DNA of 64,000 bases from Luteimonas sp. MC1750 (GTDB lineage: Bacteria; Pseudomonadota; Gammaproteobacteria; Xanthomonadales; Xanthomonadaceae): the NCBI RefSeq assembly GCF_016615955.1, contig NZ_CP067113.1, forward strand, positions 2,046,001-2,110,000, read 5' to 3'. Made by a program: the position numbers and the translations under genes. The notes below the pieces were generated by a model. The model was not told the origin of the DNA. It worked only from the letters and a program-made list of their open reading frames with translations, and did not search any database. Every line of letters begins with the position of its first letter. The stretch's first letter is position 1. Positions 47,606-55,588 of the stretch are shown piece by piece.

Positions 47606-49399
47606 TCACTTGTTGTCCACCTGGAGCACGGCGAGGAAGGCCTCCTGCGGGATCTCCACCCGGCCAACCTGCTTCATGCGCTTCTTGCCTTCCTTCTGCT
47701 TCTCCAGGAGCTTCTTCTTGCGGCTGATGTCGCCGCCGTAGCACTTGGCCAGCACGTTCTTGCGCAGCGCCTTGACCGAGCTGCGGGCGATGATCTGCGA
47801 GCCGATGGCGGCCTGGATCGCGACGTCGAACTGCTGGCGCGGGATCAGTTCCTTCATCTTGTCGGTCAGATCGCGGCCACGGCGGTCGGCGTGGCTGCGG
47901 TGGACGATGATCGACAGCGCATCGACCTTGTCGCCGTTGATCAGCGTGTCCACGCGCACGAAGGGGCCGGCCTCGAAGCGTACGAAGTGGTAGTCGAGCG
48001 AGGCATAGCCGCGCGACACCGACTTCAGGCGGTCGAAGAAGTCCAGCACGACTTCCGCCATCGGCAGCTCGTAGCTGATCTGCACCTGGCTGCCCAGGTA
48101 CTGGATGCCGACCTGGCTGCCGCGCTTCTCTTCGCAGAGGGTGATCACGTTGCCGACGTAGTCCGGCGGCGTGAGGATGTTGGCGCGGATGATCGGCTCG
48201 CGCACTTCCTCGATCTTGTTGGTGGGCGGAAGCTTCGCCGGGTTGTCCAGCGACATGACCTCGCCATCGGTCATCAGCACTTCGTAGACCACCGTCGGCG
48301 CGGTGCTGATGAGGTTGAGGTCGTACTCGCGCTCCAGGCGCTCCTGCACGATCTCCATGTGCAGCATGCCGAGGAAGCCGCAGCGAAAGCCGAATCCCAT
48401 GGCCTCGGAGCTCTCGGGCTCGAAGCGCAGCGCGGCATCGTTGAGGCGGAGCTTTTCCAGCGCTTCGCGCAGGTCCGGGTAGTCGTCGGCGTCGACCGGG
48501 AACAGGCCCGAGAACACGCGCGGCTGCATCTCCTGGAAGCCCGGCAACGGGTGCGGCGCGGGATCGTTGGCGAGCGTGAGCGTGTCGCCGACCGGCGCGC
48601 CGTGCACGTCCTTGATCGAGGCGTTGATCCAGCCCACCTCGCCGGCGCGCAGCGCCGCGGTTTCCTTGCGCTTGGGCGTGAACACGCCGACCTTGTCGAC
48701 CTGGTGGGTGCGCCCGGTCGACATCACCAGCATCTTGGCGCCGGCCTTGATCTCGCCCTGCATCACGCGCACCAGCGAGACCACGCCCAGGTAGTTGTCG
48801 AACCAGGAGTCGATGATCAGCGCCTGCAGCTTGTCGGTGTCGCGCGGCACGGGCGGCGGGATGCGGTGCACGATGGCTTCGAGCACCTCCTCGACGTTGA
48901 GCCCGGTCTTGGCGCTGACCGCCACCGCGTCGGTGGCGTCGATGCCGATCACCGCCTCGATCTCGGCCTTGGCGCGCTCGATGTCAGCGGTGGGCAGGTC
49001 GATCTTGTTGAGCACCGGCACGACTTCCAGGCCCTGCTCCACCGCGGTGTAGCAGTTGGCGACCGACTGCGCCTCCACGCCCTGCGCGGCATCGACCACC
49101 AGCAGCGCGCCCTCGCAGGCGGCCAGCGAGCGGCTGACCTCGTAGCTGAAGTCGACATGCCCGGGGGTGTCGATGAAGTTGAGGTGGTAGGTCTGGCCGT
49201 TGCGCGCGGTATAGGGCACCGACACCGACTGCGCCTTGATGGTGATCCCGCGCTCGCGCTCGATCGGGTTGTTGTCGAGCACCTGCGCTTCCATCTCGCG
49301 CGCGGTCAGGCCGCCGCAGAGCTGGATGATGCGGTCGGCAAGCGTCGACTTGCCGTGGTCGACGTGCGCGATGATGGAGAAGTTGCGGATGTTCCGCAT
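47606..49399 (-). CDS. lepA: Elongation factor 4 (LepA)
   Basis: A ribosomal back-translocase or initiation-related GTPase of 597 residues (E. coli 599). GTP motifs are [17 protein letters not shown] and NKIDLP. The LepA-specific C-terminal domain is intact, with [11 protein letters not shown] and [23 protein letters not shown] chose ATG 49399 (RNIRNFSII) as in E. coli; ATG 49414 adds five residues. It lies upstream of lepB in the usual order. A 597-base repeat-filled gap separates it from mucD. Confidence 0.97.
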   Translation of the reverse strand: MRNIRNFSIIAHVDHGKSTLADRIIQLCGGLTAREMEAQVLDNNPIERERGITIKAQSVSVPYTARNGQTYHLNFIDTPGHVDFSYEVSRSLAACEGALLVVDAAQGVEAQSVANCYTAVEQGLEVVPVLNKIDLPTADIERAKAEIEAVIGIDATDAVAVSAKTGLNVEEVLEAIVHRIPPPVPRDTDKLQALIIDSWFDNYLGVVSLVRVMQGEIKAGAKMLVMSTGRTHQVDKVGVFTPKRKETAALRAGEVGWINASIKDVHGAPVGDTLTLANDPAPHPLPGFQEMQPRVFSGLFPVDADDYPDLREALEKLRLNDAALRFEPESSEAMGFGFRCGFLGMLHMEIVQERLEREYDLNLISTAPTVVYEVLMTDGEVMSLDNPAKLPPTNKIEEVREPIIRANILTPPDYVGNVITLCEEKRGSQVGIQYLGSQVQISYELPMAEVVLDFFDRLKSVSRGYASLDYHFVRFEAGPFVRVDTLINGDKVDALSIIVHRSHADRRGRDLTDKMKELIPRQQFDVAIQAAIGSQIIARSSVKALRKNVLAKCYGGDISRKKKLLEKQKEGKKRMKQVGRVEIPQEAFLAVLQVDNK

Positions 49400-49607
49400 C
49401 GATTCGGGGGGCATGGGCGGCAGTCGTGGGCCGGATTCCGGCCGGGTTGAGTCGAACGGAACATTGTCGCACAGCGCGGGGCCGGGCCCTCAATGATCGC
49501 CAGCTCCCGGCTCGCCAGGAATAGTGTCGTGCTGTCCGGGCGGACTTCGTTGGCAGGCTTGCCAAGCGGACGCGTCCGGCCGTAACGGGCGCGCGCGCCG
49601 CCTGGCG

Positions 49608-49675
49608 TGGACGCAGGGGGTGTTCGGACAGCCAGAAAGTCCGCTTCCTGCTCCCAATTCCGACCGCCGGCTGTC
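49608..49675 (-). repeat. Degenerate half of a long palindromic element (D)
   Basis: It begins with ACGCAGGGGGTGTTCGGACA, close to the left arm and inner part of copy E, and carries a diverged core fragment (CTGCTCCCAATTCCGACCGC). A matching right arm is absent. It passes directly into a CTG-rich tandem repeat. Confidence 0.6.
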
Positions 49676-49711
49676 GCTGCTGCTGTCGCTGCTGCTGTCG
49701 CTGTTGCGGTC
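49669..49711 (+). repeat. 12-bp CTG-rich tandem repeat
   Basis: Repeats of GCTGCTGCTGTC, two exact units with degenerate units on each side. It lies inside the decayed palindrome. Confidence 0.75.
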
Positions 49712-49755
49712 GACGCGGCCCTTGACCTCCGCTCCCGAAGCCGGAAATCGTCACA

Positions 49756-49870
49756 GCCCGTCCCGCGCACAGGGGGTGTGCGGACAGCCGGCCATGGATG
49801 GCCGGCGGCCGGCCTTGGGAGCAGGACGCGGACAGGACGGGGGAGCACACCCCCTGTGCGCGGGACGGGC
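49756..49870 (+). repeat. Long palindromic element, copy E (arm class 1)
   Basis: A 115-bp element with perfect 26-bp arms (49756-49781 and 49845-49870). The arm contains CCCGCGCACAGGGGGTGTGC. The core GGCCATGGATGGCCGGCGGC begins at 49790 and is followed by TTGGGAGCAGGACGCGGACA. The arms are of the same class as copy A but differ by covarying bases. Confidence 0.88.
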
Positions 49871-49926
49871 CGCGCGGATCACAACGGAGCAGCTTCTCCC
49901 TCGCAAAGGCGGCACTGGCGATGACC

Positions 49927-49951
49927 GATCGCGGCTGTAGCCGCTCCTACA
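49927..49951 (-). repeat. REP-like repeat, copy 7
   Basis: An exact reverse-orientation copy of the 25-bp unit. It lies 46 bases past the mucD stop, after the hairpin. Confidence 0.9.
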
Positions 49952-49968
49952 GGGCAGTCTGGAAGGAT

Positions 49969-49990
49969 AGGGGCCGGTTGCCCGGCCCCT
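49969..49990 (-). terminator. Hairpin after mucD
   Basis: A perfect 9-bp stem AGGGGCCGG / CCGGCCCCT with a four-base loop, 7 bases after the mucD stop. There is no T-run, so termination may be partial. Confidence 0.55.
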
Positions 49991-49996
49991 CGTCCC

Positions 49997-51502
49997 CTAC
50001 TTCGACTCGTCGCGCGGCGTGACCGCGATGAACTGCGTGCCGCCGCTGCGGTTGCGCACCAGCAACATCACGGTCTCGCCGGCCTTGGCCTTGCCGAGTT
50101 CGCGGTCGAGCTCGGCGGGGGTCGCCACGTTGGCGCGGCCGACCTGCAGGATCACGTCACCCGGCTGGATGCCGGCGCTGCGCGCCGCCAGGCCCTCGAC
50201 GCGGGCCACCGCCACCCCTTCATCCGGCTTGAGGTCGAGGCGGCGGCGCTGCTCGGCGCTGAGCTCGCTGCCGACCACACCCAGGGGATTGCTCGACCTG
50301 GCCGCCGGCGCGCCGGTGGACGGGGCGCGCGGACCGGCCGCCAGGCCCTCGTCCAGCTCGCTCAGCGTGACCGTGACGTCGCGGGTCCGGCCCTCGCGCC
50401 AGATCTTCACCGCGACCCGGCTGCCCGGCGCCTTGGCGCCGATCATCGGCGGCAGGTCGCTGGACTGGCTGATGGCCACGCCGTCGACCTCGCGGATCAC
50501 GTCACCGCGCTCGATGCCGGCCTTGGCCGCCGCGCCGCCCGCCACCACGTCGGCCACCAGGGCCCCGCGGGTGTCGGGCAGGCCGAGACCCTGGGCGGCA
50601 TCGGCACGGATCTCCTGCACCTGCACGCCCATCTGCCCGCGGCGCACCTGGCCGGTGGCCTTGAGCTGGTCGGCGACGTTCATCACCACGTCGATCGGGA
50701 TCGCGAAGCTCACGCCCATGTAGCCGCCGGAGTTCGAGAAGATCTGCGAGTTGATGCCGATCACCTCGCCGCTGGTGTTGAGCAGCGGGCCACCGGAGTT
50801 GCCGCGGTTGATCGCGACGTCGGTCTGGATGAAAGGCACGTAGCGCTGGTTCGCATACTGGTTGGCACGACCCACGGCGCTGACGATGCCGGCGGTGACC
50901 GACTGGTCGAGGCCGAAGGGCGAGCCGATCGCGACCGCCCACTGGCCCGGCTTCACGTCATTGGCCCGGCCGGCGCGCAGAAATGGCAGGCCGCTGGCGT
51001 CGATCTTGAGCACGGCGACGTCGGACTGCTCGTCGCTGCCCACCACGTCCGCATCGAAGCCGCGGCGGTCAGGCAGCGTGACCCGCACCGCGGTGGCACC
51101 GTCGACCACGTGGTGGTTGGTGATCACGTAGCCGTCGGCCGAAACCAGGAACCCGCTGCCCATGGACAGGCCGCCGCGGCCGCCCGGGTCCTGCGGCGTG
51201 CCCGGGAACGGTGAGCCCGGGCCGAAGAAGCGGCGGAAGAACTCCGGCATGTCGTCGGGCAGTTGCTGCTGCGCCTGGCGGTTGCCGCGCGGACCGACGG
51301 TGACCTCGATGTTCACCACGGCCGGGGCGACGCGGTCGACCAGGCGGGTGAAATCGGGAAGTCCGGTGACCAGCGGGACCGCGGGCGCGGCGCTGGTGGC
51401 CTGTCCCTGCGAGGACTGGGCGGTGGCGGCGGGCAGCACCACGGCGGCGGTGCCGGCCGCGGTGAGGGCCACGAGGGCGACGGCGAAGACGGGGGATTTC
51501 AT
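49997..51502 (-). CDS. mucD: Periplasmic Do-type serine protease/chaperone MucD (DegP/DegQ family)
   Basis: An envelope quality-control protease of 501 residues. The signal peptide covers about residues 1-29. The trypsin-like triad is His131 (TNHHVV), Asp161 (SDVAVLKI) and Ser236 (RGNSGGPL). Two PDZ domains follow: about 275-370 (MGVQVQEIR, GIERGDVI) and about 405-495 (GIQPGDVILQVG). The start is ATG 51502. It follows the anti-sigma gene, as in Pseudomonas and Xanthomonas sigma-E operons, where the protease prevents or feeds the envelope-stress signal. Confidence 0.94.
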   Translation of the reverse strand: MKSPVFAVALVALTAAGTAAVVLPAATAQSSQGQATSAAPAVPLVTGLPDFTRLVDRVAPAVVNIEVTVGPRGNRQAQQQLPDDMPEFFRRFFGPGSPFPGTPQDPGGRGGLSMGSGFLVSADGYVITNHHVVDGATAVRVTLPDRRGFDADVVGSDEQSDVAVLKIDASGLPFLRAGRANDVKPGQWAVAIGSPFGLDQSVTAGIVSAVGRANQYANQRYVPFIQTDVAINRGNSGGPLLNTSGEVIGINSQIFSNSGGYMGVSFAIPIDVVMNVADQLKATGQVRRGQMGVQVQEIRADAAQGLGLPDTRGALVADVVAGGAAAKAGIERGDVIREVDGVAISQSSDLPPMIGAKAPGSRVAVKIWREGRTRDVTVTLSELDEGLAAGPRAPSTGAPAARSSNPLGVVGSELSAEQRRRLDLKPDEGVAVARVEGLAARSAGIQPGDVILQVGRANVATPAELDRELGKAKAGETVMLLVRNRSGGTQFIAVTPRDESK

Positions 51503-51605
51503 CAACTCGGTAACCTCGATGTTCGGTTTCTGGGATGGCGTTCGCAGGCGGCTCGCACGCGGCTGGAACGCCGAGGCGCGGAGGGCATGGCCAGCCGCGG
51601 AGCTG

Positions 51606-52679
51606 TCAGTCGGTCCCGCCCGGCAGCGGGCCGGCGGCGGGATCCGCCTCTTCCGCCCCGGTGCCTACCGCTCCGGACGGCGGCATCGCCGGGCGGGCGG
51701 GCGACGCACGGTCGACGCCCAGGCGCGGCTGGAACGGGGCGAATGCCTCGGCCTGCGGCAGGCCGTAGCCGGCGGCGAACGGCTGGCCACGCGACAGGCC
51801 CGGCAGCACCGCGCGCGGCCAGGGCCGCGCCTCCGCGGCCGGTCCGCCGAACAGCGCCTCGCCCTCCGGCGTGACATGCGCGGACGACCCTGCGGCCAGC
51901 ACGGGCAGGCTGGCCGAGAGGACGGGGGCCTGGCTCGCGGACATCGGCGGTGCCAACGGGGGAGCCGCGGCCACCGCGGTGCGTGCCGGCGGATCGGCGC
52001 CCTGGCCGCGCCGCAGTGCCGCGCGCTGGACCTGGCTGCGCGTGCTGGCGCGTCCGGTCGCACGGCGCGGCACCTCGGCGACTGCCACCACCGCCGGCGC
52101 CGTTGCCGCCAGCAGCGCGGCCGCGTCAATGGCCTCCGCAGGCGCCCGGGTCGGGGATGCCGGCGTCACCACCGTCTCCGCGACCTCGGCAAGGCGGGTC
52201 GCATCCACCTGGTCGGGGGCCGGACGCGCCGCGGCGGCGGCTTCGACGATCTCCGGCCCCTGCGGATCCGGGATCTGCCGCGCCATGAACAGCGACACGA
52301 GGGCCACCGAAGCGGCCAGCGCGCCACCACCCCAGCGCAGCAGCCGATGCCCGCGGCGCTGCACCCGGGCCGCCGCGGCCGCGGTCGCCGCGCCGCTGTC
52401 GCCTGCCGGCGTGGCGATCGCATCGGCCACCCGCCTGGAGAAGTCCGCCGGCAGCAGCGCGTGGCCGCGCCCGCGCAGCACGTCGCCGCAGACCTGCCAG
52501 CGCTCCCAGCACGCGGCGAGCTCGGTGTCGTGCTGCAGCCGGCGCAGCATGAAGCGCGCCTGGTCGGGGGACAGTTCGCCGTCCAGCATCGCCGACAGCT
52601 GCCGGCGGTTGTGGGCGTACAGCCGGTCGGGCGCGACCTGCGGGAATTCGATGTCGATGTCGTCGTTGTGGTGGCTCAT
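51606..52679 (-). CDS. RseA/MucA-like anti-sigma factor
   Basis: A 357-residue protein. The N-terminal domain (residues 15-85) has RQLSAMLDGELSPDQARFMLRRL and CWERWQVCGDVLRG, the sigma-E-binding fold of RseA. One membrane helix lies at about 113-130 (LLRWGGGALAASVALVSLF). The periplasmic part is long, Ala/Pro-rich and poorly conserved, unlike the compact RseA of E. coli. No RseB gene follows; mucD comes next after 100 bases. The gene starts 7 bases after the rpoE stop. Confidence 0.88.
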   Translation of the reverse strand: MSHHNDDIDIEFPQVAPDRLYAHNRRQLSAMLDGELSPDQARFMLRRLQHDTELAACWERWQVCGDVLRGRGHALLPADFSRRVADAIATPAGDSGAATAAAAARVQRRGHRLLRWGGGALAASVALVSLFMARQIPDPQGPEIVEAAAAARPAPDQVDATRLAEVAETVVTPASPTRAPAEAIDAAALLAATAPAVVAVAEVPRRATGRASTRSQVQRAALRRGQGADPPARTAVAAAPPLAPPMSASQAPVLSASLPVLAAGSSAHVTPEGEALFGGPAAEARPWPRAVLPGLSRGQPFAAGYGLPQAEAFAPFQPRLGVDRASPARPAMPPSGAVGTGAEEADPAAGPLPGGTD

Positions 52680-52686
52680 CTCGTCC

Positions 52687-53301
52687 TCATCGCGCCGCGC
52701 GTTCGGGCGCGGACTCGGGTTCCATCAGCGGCTTGAGTTCCAGGTCGATCGCCTCGCGGGCCCGGAAGATCCGGGAGCGGACGGTCCCGATCGGACAGTC
52801 CATGCGCGTGGCGATGTCCTCGTAGCTCAGCCCTTCGACCTCGCGCAGGGTGATGGCCGTGCGCAGCTCCTCGGGCAGGGCTTGGACCGCGCGCAGCACC
52901 GTTTGTTCCATCTGCTGGCGCATCAGCTCGCGCTCGGGCGTGTCGTGGTCGCGCAGGCCGGTGGCGACGTCGAAGTGCTCGGCATCGTCCGGATCGATAT
53001 CGTCGGTCGGCGGACGGCGGTTGCCCGCCACCAGGTGGTTCTTCGCGGTGTTGACCGCGATCCGGTGCAGCCAGGTGTAGAACTGGGCGTCGCCGCGGAA
53101 GCTGCCGATCGCGCGGTAGGCACGGATGAAGGTCTCCTGCGCGACGTCCTGGCATTCGCTCCAGTCCCGGACGTAGCGGCCGACCAGCGCCGCCACGCGG
53201 TGCTGGTACTTGCGCACCAGTAGGTCGAAGGCGGCCATGTCGCCCGCCTGCACGCGGCGCACGAGTTCCTGATCTGGCGGACTGCTGTCGATCTCGGCCA
53301 T
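52687..53301 (-). CDS. rpoE: RNA polymerase sigma factor RpoE (envelope stress)
   Basis: A 204-residue ECF sigma factor. Region 2: DLLVRKYQHRVAALVGRYV, CQDVAQETFIRAYRAI, FYTWLHRIAVNTAKN. Region 4: ALPEELRTAITLREVEGLSYEDIA, then CPIGTVRSRIFRAREAI. These match RpoE/AlgU very closely. ATG 53301 follows an AGGAG site; the frame upstream is open but holds the promoter. It is the first gene of the rpoE/anti-sigma/mucD operon. A sigma-E-type promoter lies about 32 bases before the start, implying positive autoregulation. Confidence 0.96.
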   Translation of the reverse strand: MAEIDSSPPDQELVRRVQAGDMAAFDLLVRKYQHRVAALVGRYVRDWSECQDVAQETFIRAYRAIGSFRGDAQFYTWLHRIAVNTAKNHLVAGNRRPPTDDIDPDDAEHFDVATGLRDHDTPERELMRQQMEQTVLRAVQALPEELRTAITLREVEGLSYEDIATRMDCPIGTVRSRIFRAREAIDLELKPLMEPESAPERAAR

Positions 53302-53339
53302 GGGCCGGCACTCTCCTGGGAACCGGCCCTGGGACCGGA

Positions 53340-53367
53340 TATGACCTTCACGCAGGCGGAAAGTTCC
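53340..53367 (-). promoter_or_regulatory. Sigma-E-type promoter of rpoE
   Basis: On the minus strand the exact -35 consensus GGAACTT (53361-53367) is followed after 16 bases by TCATA (53340-53344), close to the sigma-E -10. Transcription would begin about 30 bases before the rpoE start codon. Confidence 0.75.
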
Positions 53368-53433
53368 ACCCTGCACGATGATCTGGGGCCGGGTTCAGCC
53401 GCCCGCAAGCCGCCGCCCCCTCCGCGTCGCGAT

Positions 53434-53463
53434 TTGACGCCGGTGAAAGGGACTCTGGATCAT
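53434..53463 (+). promoter_or_regulatory. Predicted sigma-70 promoter of the beta-oxidation gene
   Basis: TTGACG (53434-53439) and GATCAT (53458-53463) are 18 bases apart, about 40 bases upstream of the ATG at 53497. It is divergent from the rpoE promoter. Confidence 0.45.
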
Positions 53464-53496
53464 AGGCAGTTCCCATACCCTTACGGATGGTTCCGC

Positions 53497-55581
53497 ATGA
53501 TTGCTGGACTCGATGGTCTGCGCTTCAGCCACTGGCACGCCGAGCAGCGCCCTGACGGCGTCGTCCTGCTGACGTTCGACCGCGGCGGGGAGTCGGTCAA
53601 CACCTTTGCCCAGGACGTCCTGGTCGAACTCGACACCCTGCTCGAGCGCCTGGCCCTCGACCCGCCCAGGGCGCTGGTGCTGCGCTCGGGCAAGGCCAAG
53701 GGCTTCATCGCCGGGGCCGACATCCGCGAGTTCGCCGAGTTCGACGCCCGCGGCACGATCGGCGATTCCATCCGCCGCGGCCAGCAGGTGTTCCAGCGGC
53801 TGGCCGAGCTGCCCTGCCCGACCGTCGCGGCCATCCACGGCTTCTGCATGGGCGGCGGCACCGAGATCGCGCTGGCCTGCCGCTACCGCGTCGCCAGCTC
53901 CGATCCCTCCACGCGCATCGGCCTGCCCGAGGTGAAGCTGGGCATCTATCCGGGCTGGGGCGGCAGCGTGCGCCTGCCTCGCCTGGTCGGCACGCCCGCG
54001 GCCATGGACATGATGCTGACTGGCCGCACCCTGTCGGCGTCGGCCGCGAAGGCGATCGGCCTGGTCGACCGCGTGGCCGAGCCGGCGGGCCTGCTCGACG
54101 CGGCGGTGGATGTCGCCCTCAAGGGCGTCGAGCGGCCCGTCCGGCAGCGCTTCATGGGCTGGGCGACGAACACCTGGCTTGCGCGCCAGCTGCTGGCACC
54201 GATGCTGGTCAAGCAGGTCGCGCGCAAGGCCCGGCGGGAACACTATCCGGCGCCCTACGCGCTGATCGAGACCTGGCGCCGCACCGGCGGTGGCATCCAG
54301 GCCCGCCTGGCCGCCGAGCGCAAGTCGGTGGTGAAGCTGGCCGGCACCCCGACCGCGCGCAACCTGACGCGCGTGTTCTTCCTGCAGGAGCGCCTGAAGG
54401 GGCTCGGCGCGGCCGCACCCGGGAGCGCCGGCGGCAAGCCGGCGGCGGGCGGCATCCAGCGCGTGCACGTGGTCGGCGCAGGCGTCATGGGCGGGGACAT
54501 CGCCGCCTGGTCGGCGCTGAAGGGCTTCGAGGTCACCCTGCAGGACCGCGAGCAGGCCTATATCGACACGGCCATGGCGCGCGCGCAGGAGCTGTTCGCG
54601 AAGAAGGTCAAGGTCGATGCGAAGCGTCCCGAAGTGGTCGCGCGGCTGAAGTCCGACCTCGCCGGCGCGGGCGTGGCCGAGGCCGACCTGGTGATCGAGG
54701 CGATCATCGAGCAGCCACAGGCCAAGCGTTCGCTGTACGCGGGCGTGGAGCCGCAGCTCAAGGCCGGCGCGCTCCTCACCACCAACACCTCCTCGATCCC
54801 GCTCGACGACCTGCGCACCGGCCTGGCGCGCCCCGCGCAGTTCGCCGGCCTGCACTACTTCAATCCGGTGGCGCTGATGCCGCTGGTCGAGATCGTGCGC
54901 CATGACGGCATGGACCCGGACACCGAGCACCGCCTGGCGGCGTTCTGCAAGGCGATCGACAAGCTGCCGGTGCCGGTCGCGGGCACGCCCGGCTTCCTCG
55001 TCAACCGCCTGCTGTTCCCCTACATGCTCGAGGCCTCCACCGCGTACTCGGAGGGCATCCCGGGCGCGGTGATCGATCGCGCCGCGGTGAAGTTCGGCAT
55101 GCCGATGGGGCCGATCGAGCTGATCGACACCGTCGGCCTGGACGTCGCGGCCGGCGTCGGCGCGGAGCTCGCGCCCTTCCTCGGCCTGCCGATCCCGGCA
55201 TCGCTGTCGACGCCGCCCGAAGCGGGGCGTCGCGGCAAGAAGGACGGCCAGGGCCTCTACACGTGGGAAGACGGCAAGCCGAAGAAGCCCGAGGTGCCCA
55301 AGGACTACACGGCGCCGGCCGACCTCGAGGACCGCCTGATCCTGCCGCTGGTCAACGAAGCGGTGGCGGCGCTTCACGAGGGCGTGGTGGCCGATGGCGA
55401 CCTGCTGGACGCCGGCGTGATCTTCGGCACCGGCTTCGCGCCCTTCCGCGGCGGCCCGATCCAGTACGTGCGCGAGACCGGCGTGGAAGCGGTGCTGCTG
55501 CGGCTCAAGGCGCTGCAGGCCGTGCACGGCGACCGCTTCGCGCCGCGCCCGGGCTGGGACTCCCCGGCGCTCCGGCGCTGA
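53497..55581 (+). CDS. Fused enoyl-CoA hydratase / 3-hydroxyacyl-CoA dehydrogenase (FadB/FadJ-like)
   Basis: A bifunctional beta-oxidation protein of 694 residues. The crotonase domain (about 1-190) has IAGADIREF, the oxyanion-forming HGFCMGGGTEIALACRYRVA, and LPEVKLGIYPGWGG. The dehydrogenase domain starts near residue 320 with VHVVGAGVMGGDIA, then TNTSSIPL, the catalytic His in GLHYFNPV, and GFLVNRLL. The C-terminal domain has the conserved GTGFAPFRGG. ATG 53497 begins the conserved part; an upstream ATG (53341) lies in promoter DNA. No thiolase gene follows, so the partner is encoded elsewhere. Confidence 0.92.
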   Translation: MIAGLDGLRFSHWHAEQRPDGVVLLTFDRGGESVNTFAQDVLVELDTLLERLALDPPRALVLRSGKAKGFIAGADIREFAEFDARGTIGDSIRRGQQVFQRLAELPCPTVAAIHGFCMGGGTEIALACRYRVASSDPSTRIGLPEVKLGIYPGWGGSVRLPRLVGTPAAMDMMLTGRTLSASAAKAIGLVDRVAEPAGLLDAAVDVALKGVERPVRQRFMGWATNTWLARQLLAPMLVKQVARKARREHYPAPYALIETWRRTGGGIQARLAAERKSVVKLAGTPTARNLTRVFFLQERLKGLGAAAPGSAGGKPAAGGIQRVHVVGAGVMGGDIAAWSALKGFEVTLQDREQAYIDTAMARAQELFAKKVKVDAKRPEVVARLKSDLAGAGVAEADLVIEAIIEQPQAKRSLYAGVEPQLKAGALLTTNTSSIPLDDLRTGLARPAQFAGLHYFNPVALMPLVEIVRHDGMDPDTEHRLAAFCKAIDKLPVPVAGTPGFLVNRLLFPYMLEASTAYSEGIPGAVIDRAAVKFGMPMGPIELIDTVGLDVAAGVGAELAPFLGLPIPASLSTPPEAGRRGKKDGQGLYTWEDGKPKKPEVPKDYTAPADLEDRLILPLVNEAVAALHEGVVADGDLLDAGVIFGTGFAPFRGGPIQYVRETGVEAVLLRLKALQAVHGDRFAPRPGWDSPALRR

Positions 55582-55588
55582 GCGGCCG

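Larger units (their letters stand above)
49400..49996. other. Gene-free stretch with repeats between mucD and lepA
   Basis: No credible gene is visible. From left to right: about 200 bases with no feature, a degenerate half-palindrome (49608-49675), a 12-bp tandem repeat, a complete long palindrome (49756-49870), a REP-like unit and a hairpin before the mucD stop. It must also contain the lepA promoter, unless lepA is read from mucD; I cannot identify a convincing one. Confidence 0.7.

Noticed and set aside
47477..49450. A 657-codon plus-strand frame opposite lepA and lepB
   Set aside because: lepA and lepB are unmistakable; the opposite frame has no domain.
53341..53496. N-terminal extension of the beta-oxidation gene
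   Set aside because: The extra 52 residues are Pro/Arg-rich and unlike the family, and the DNA carries the rpoE and predicted sigma-70 promoters.
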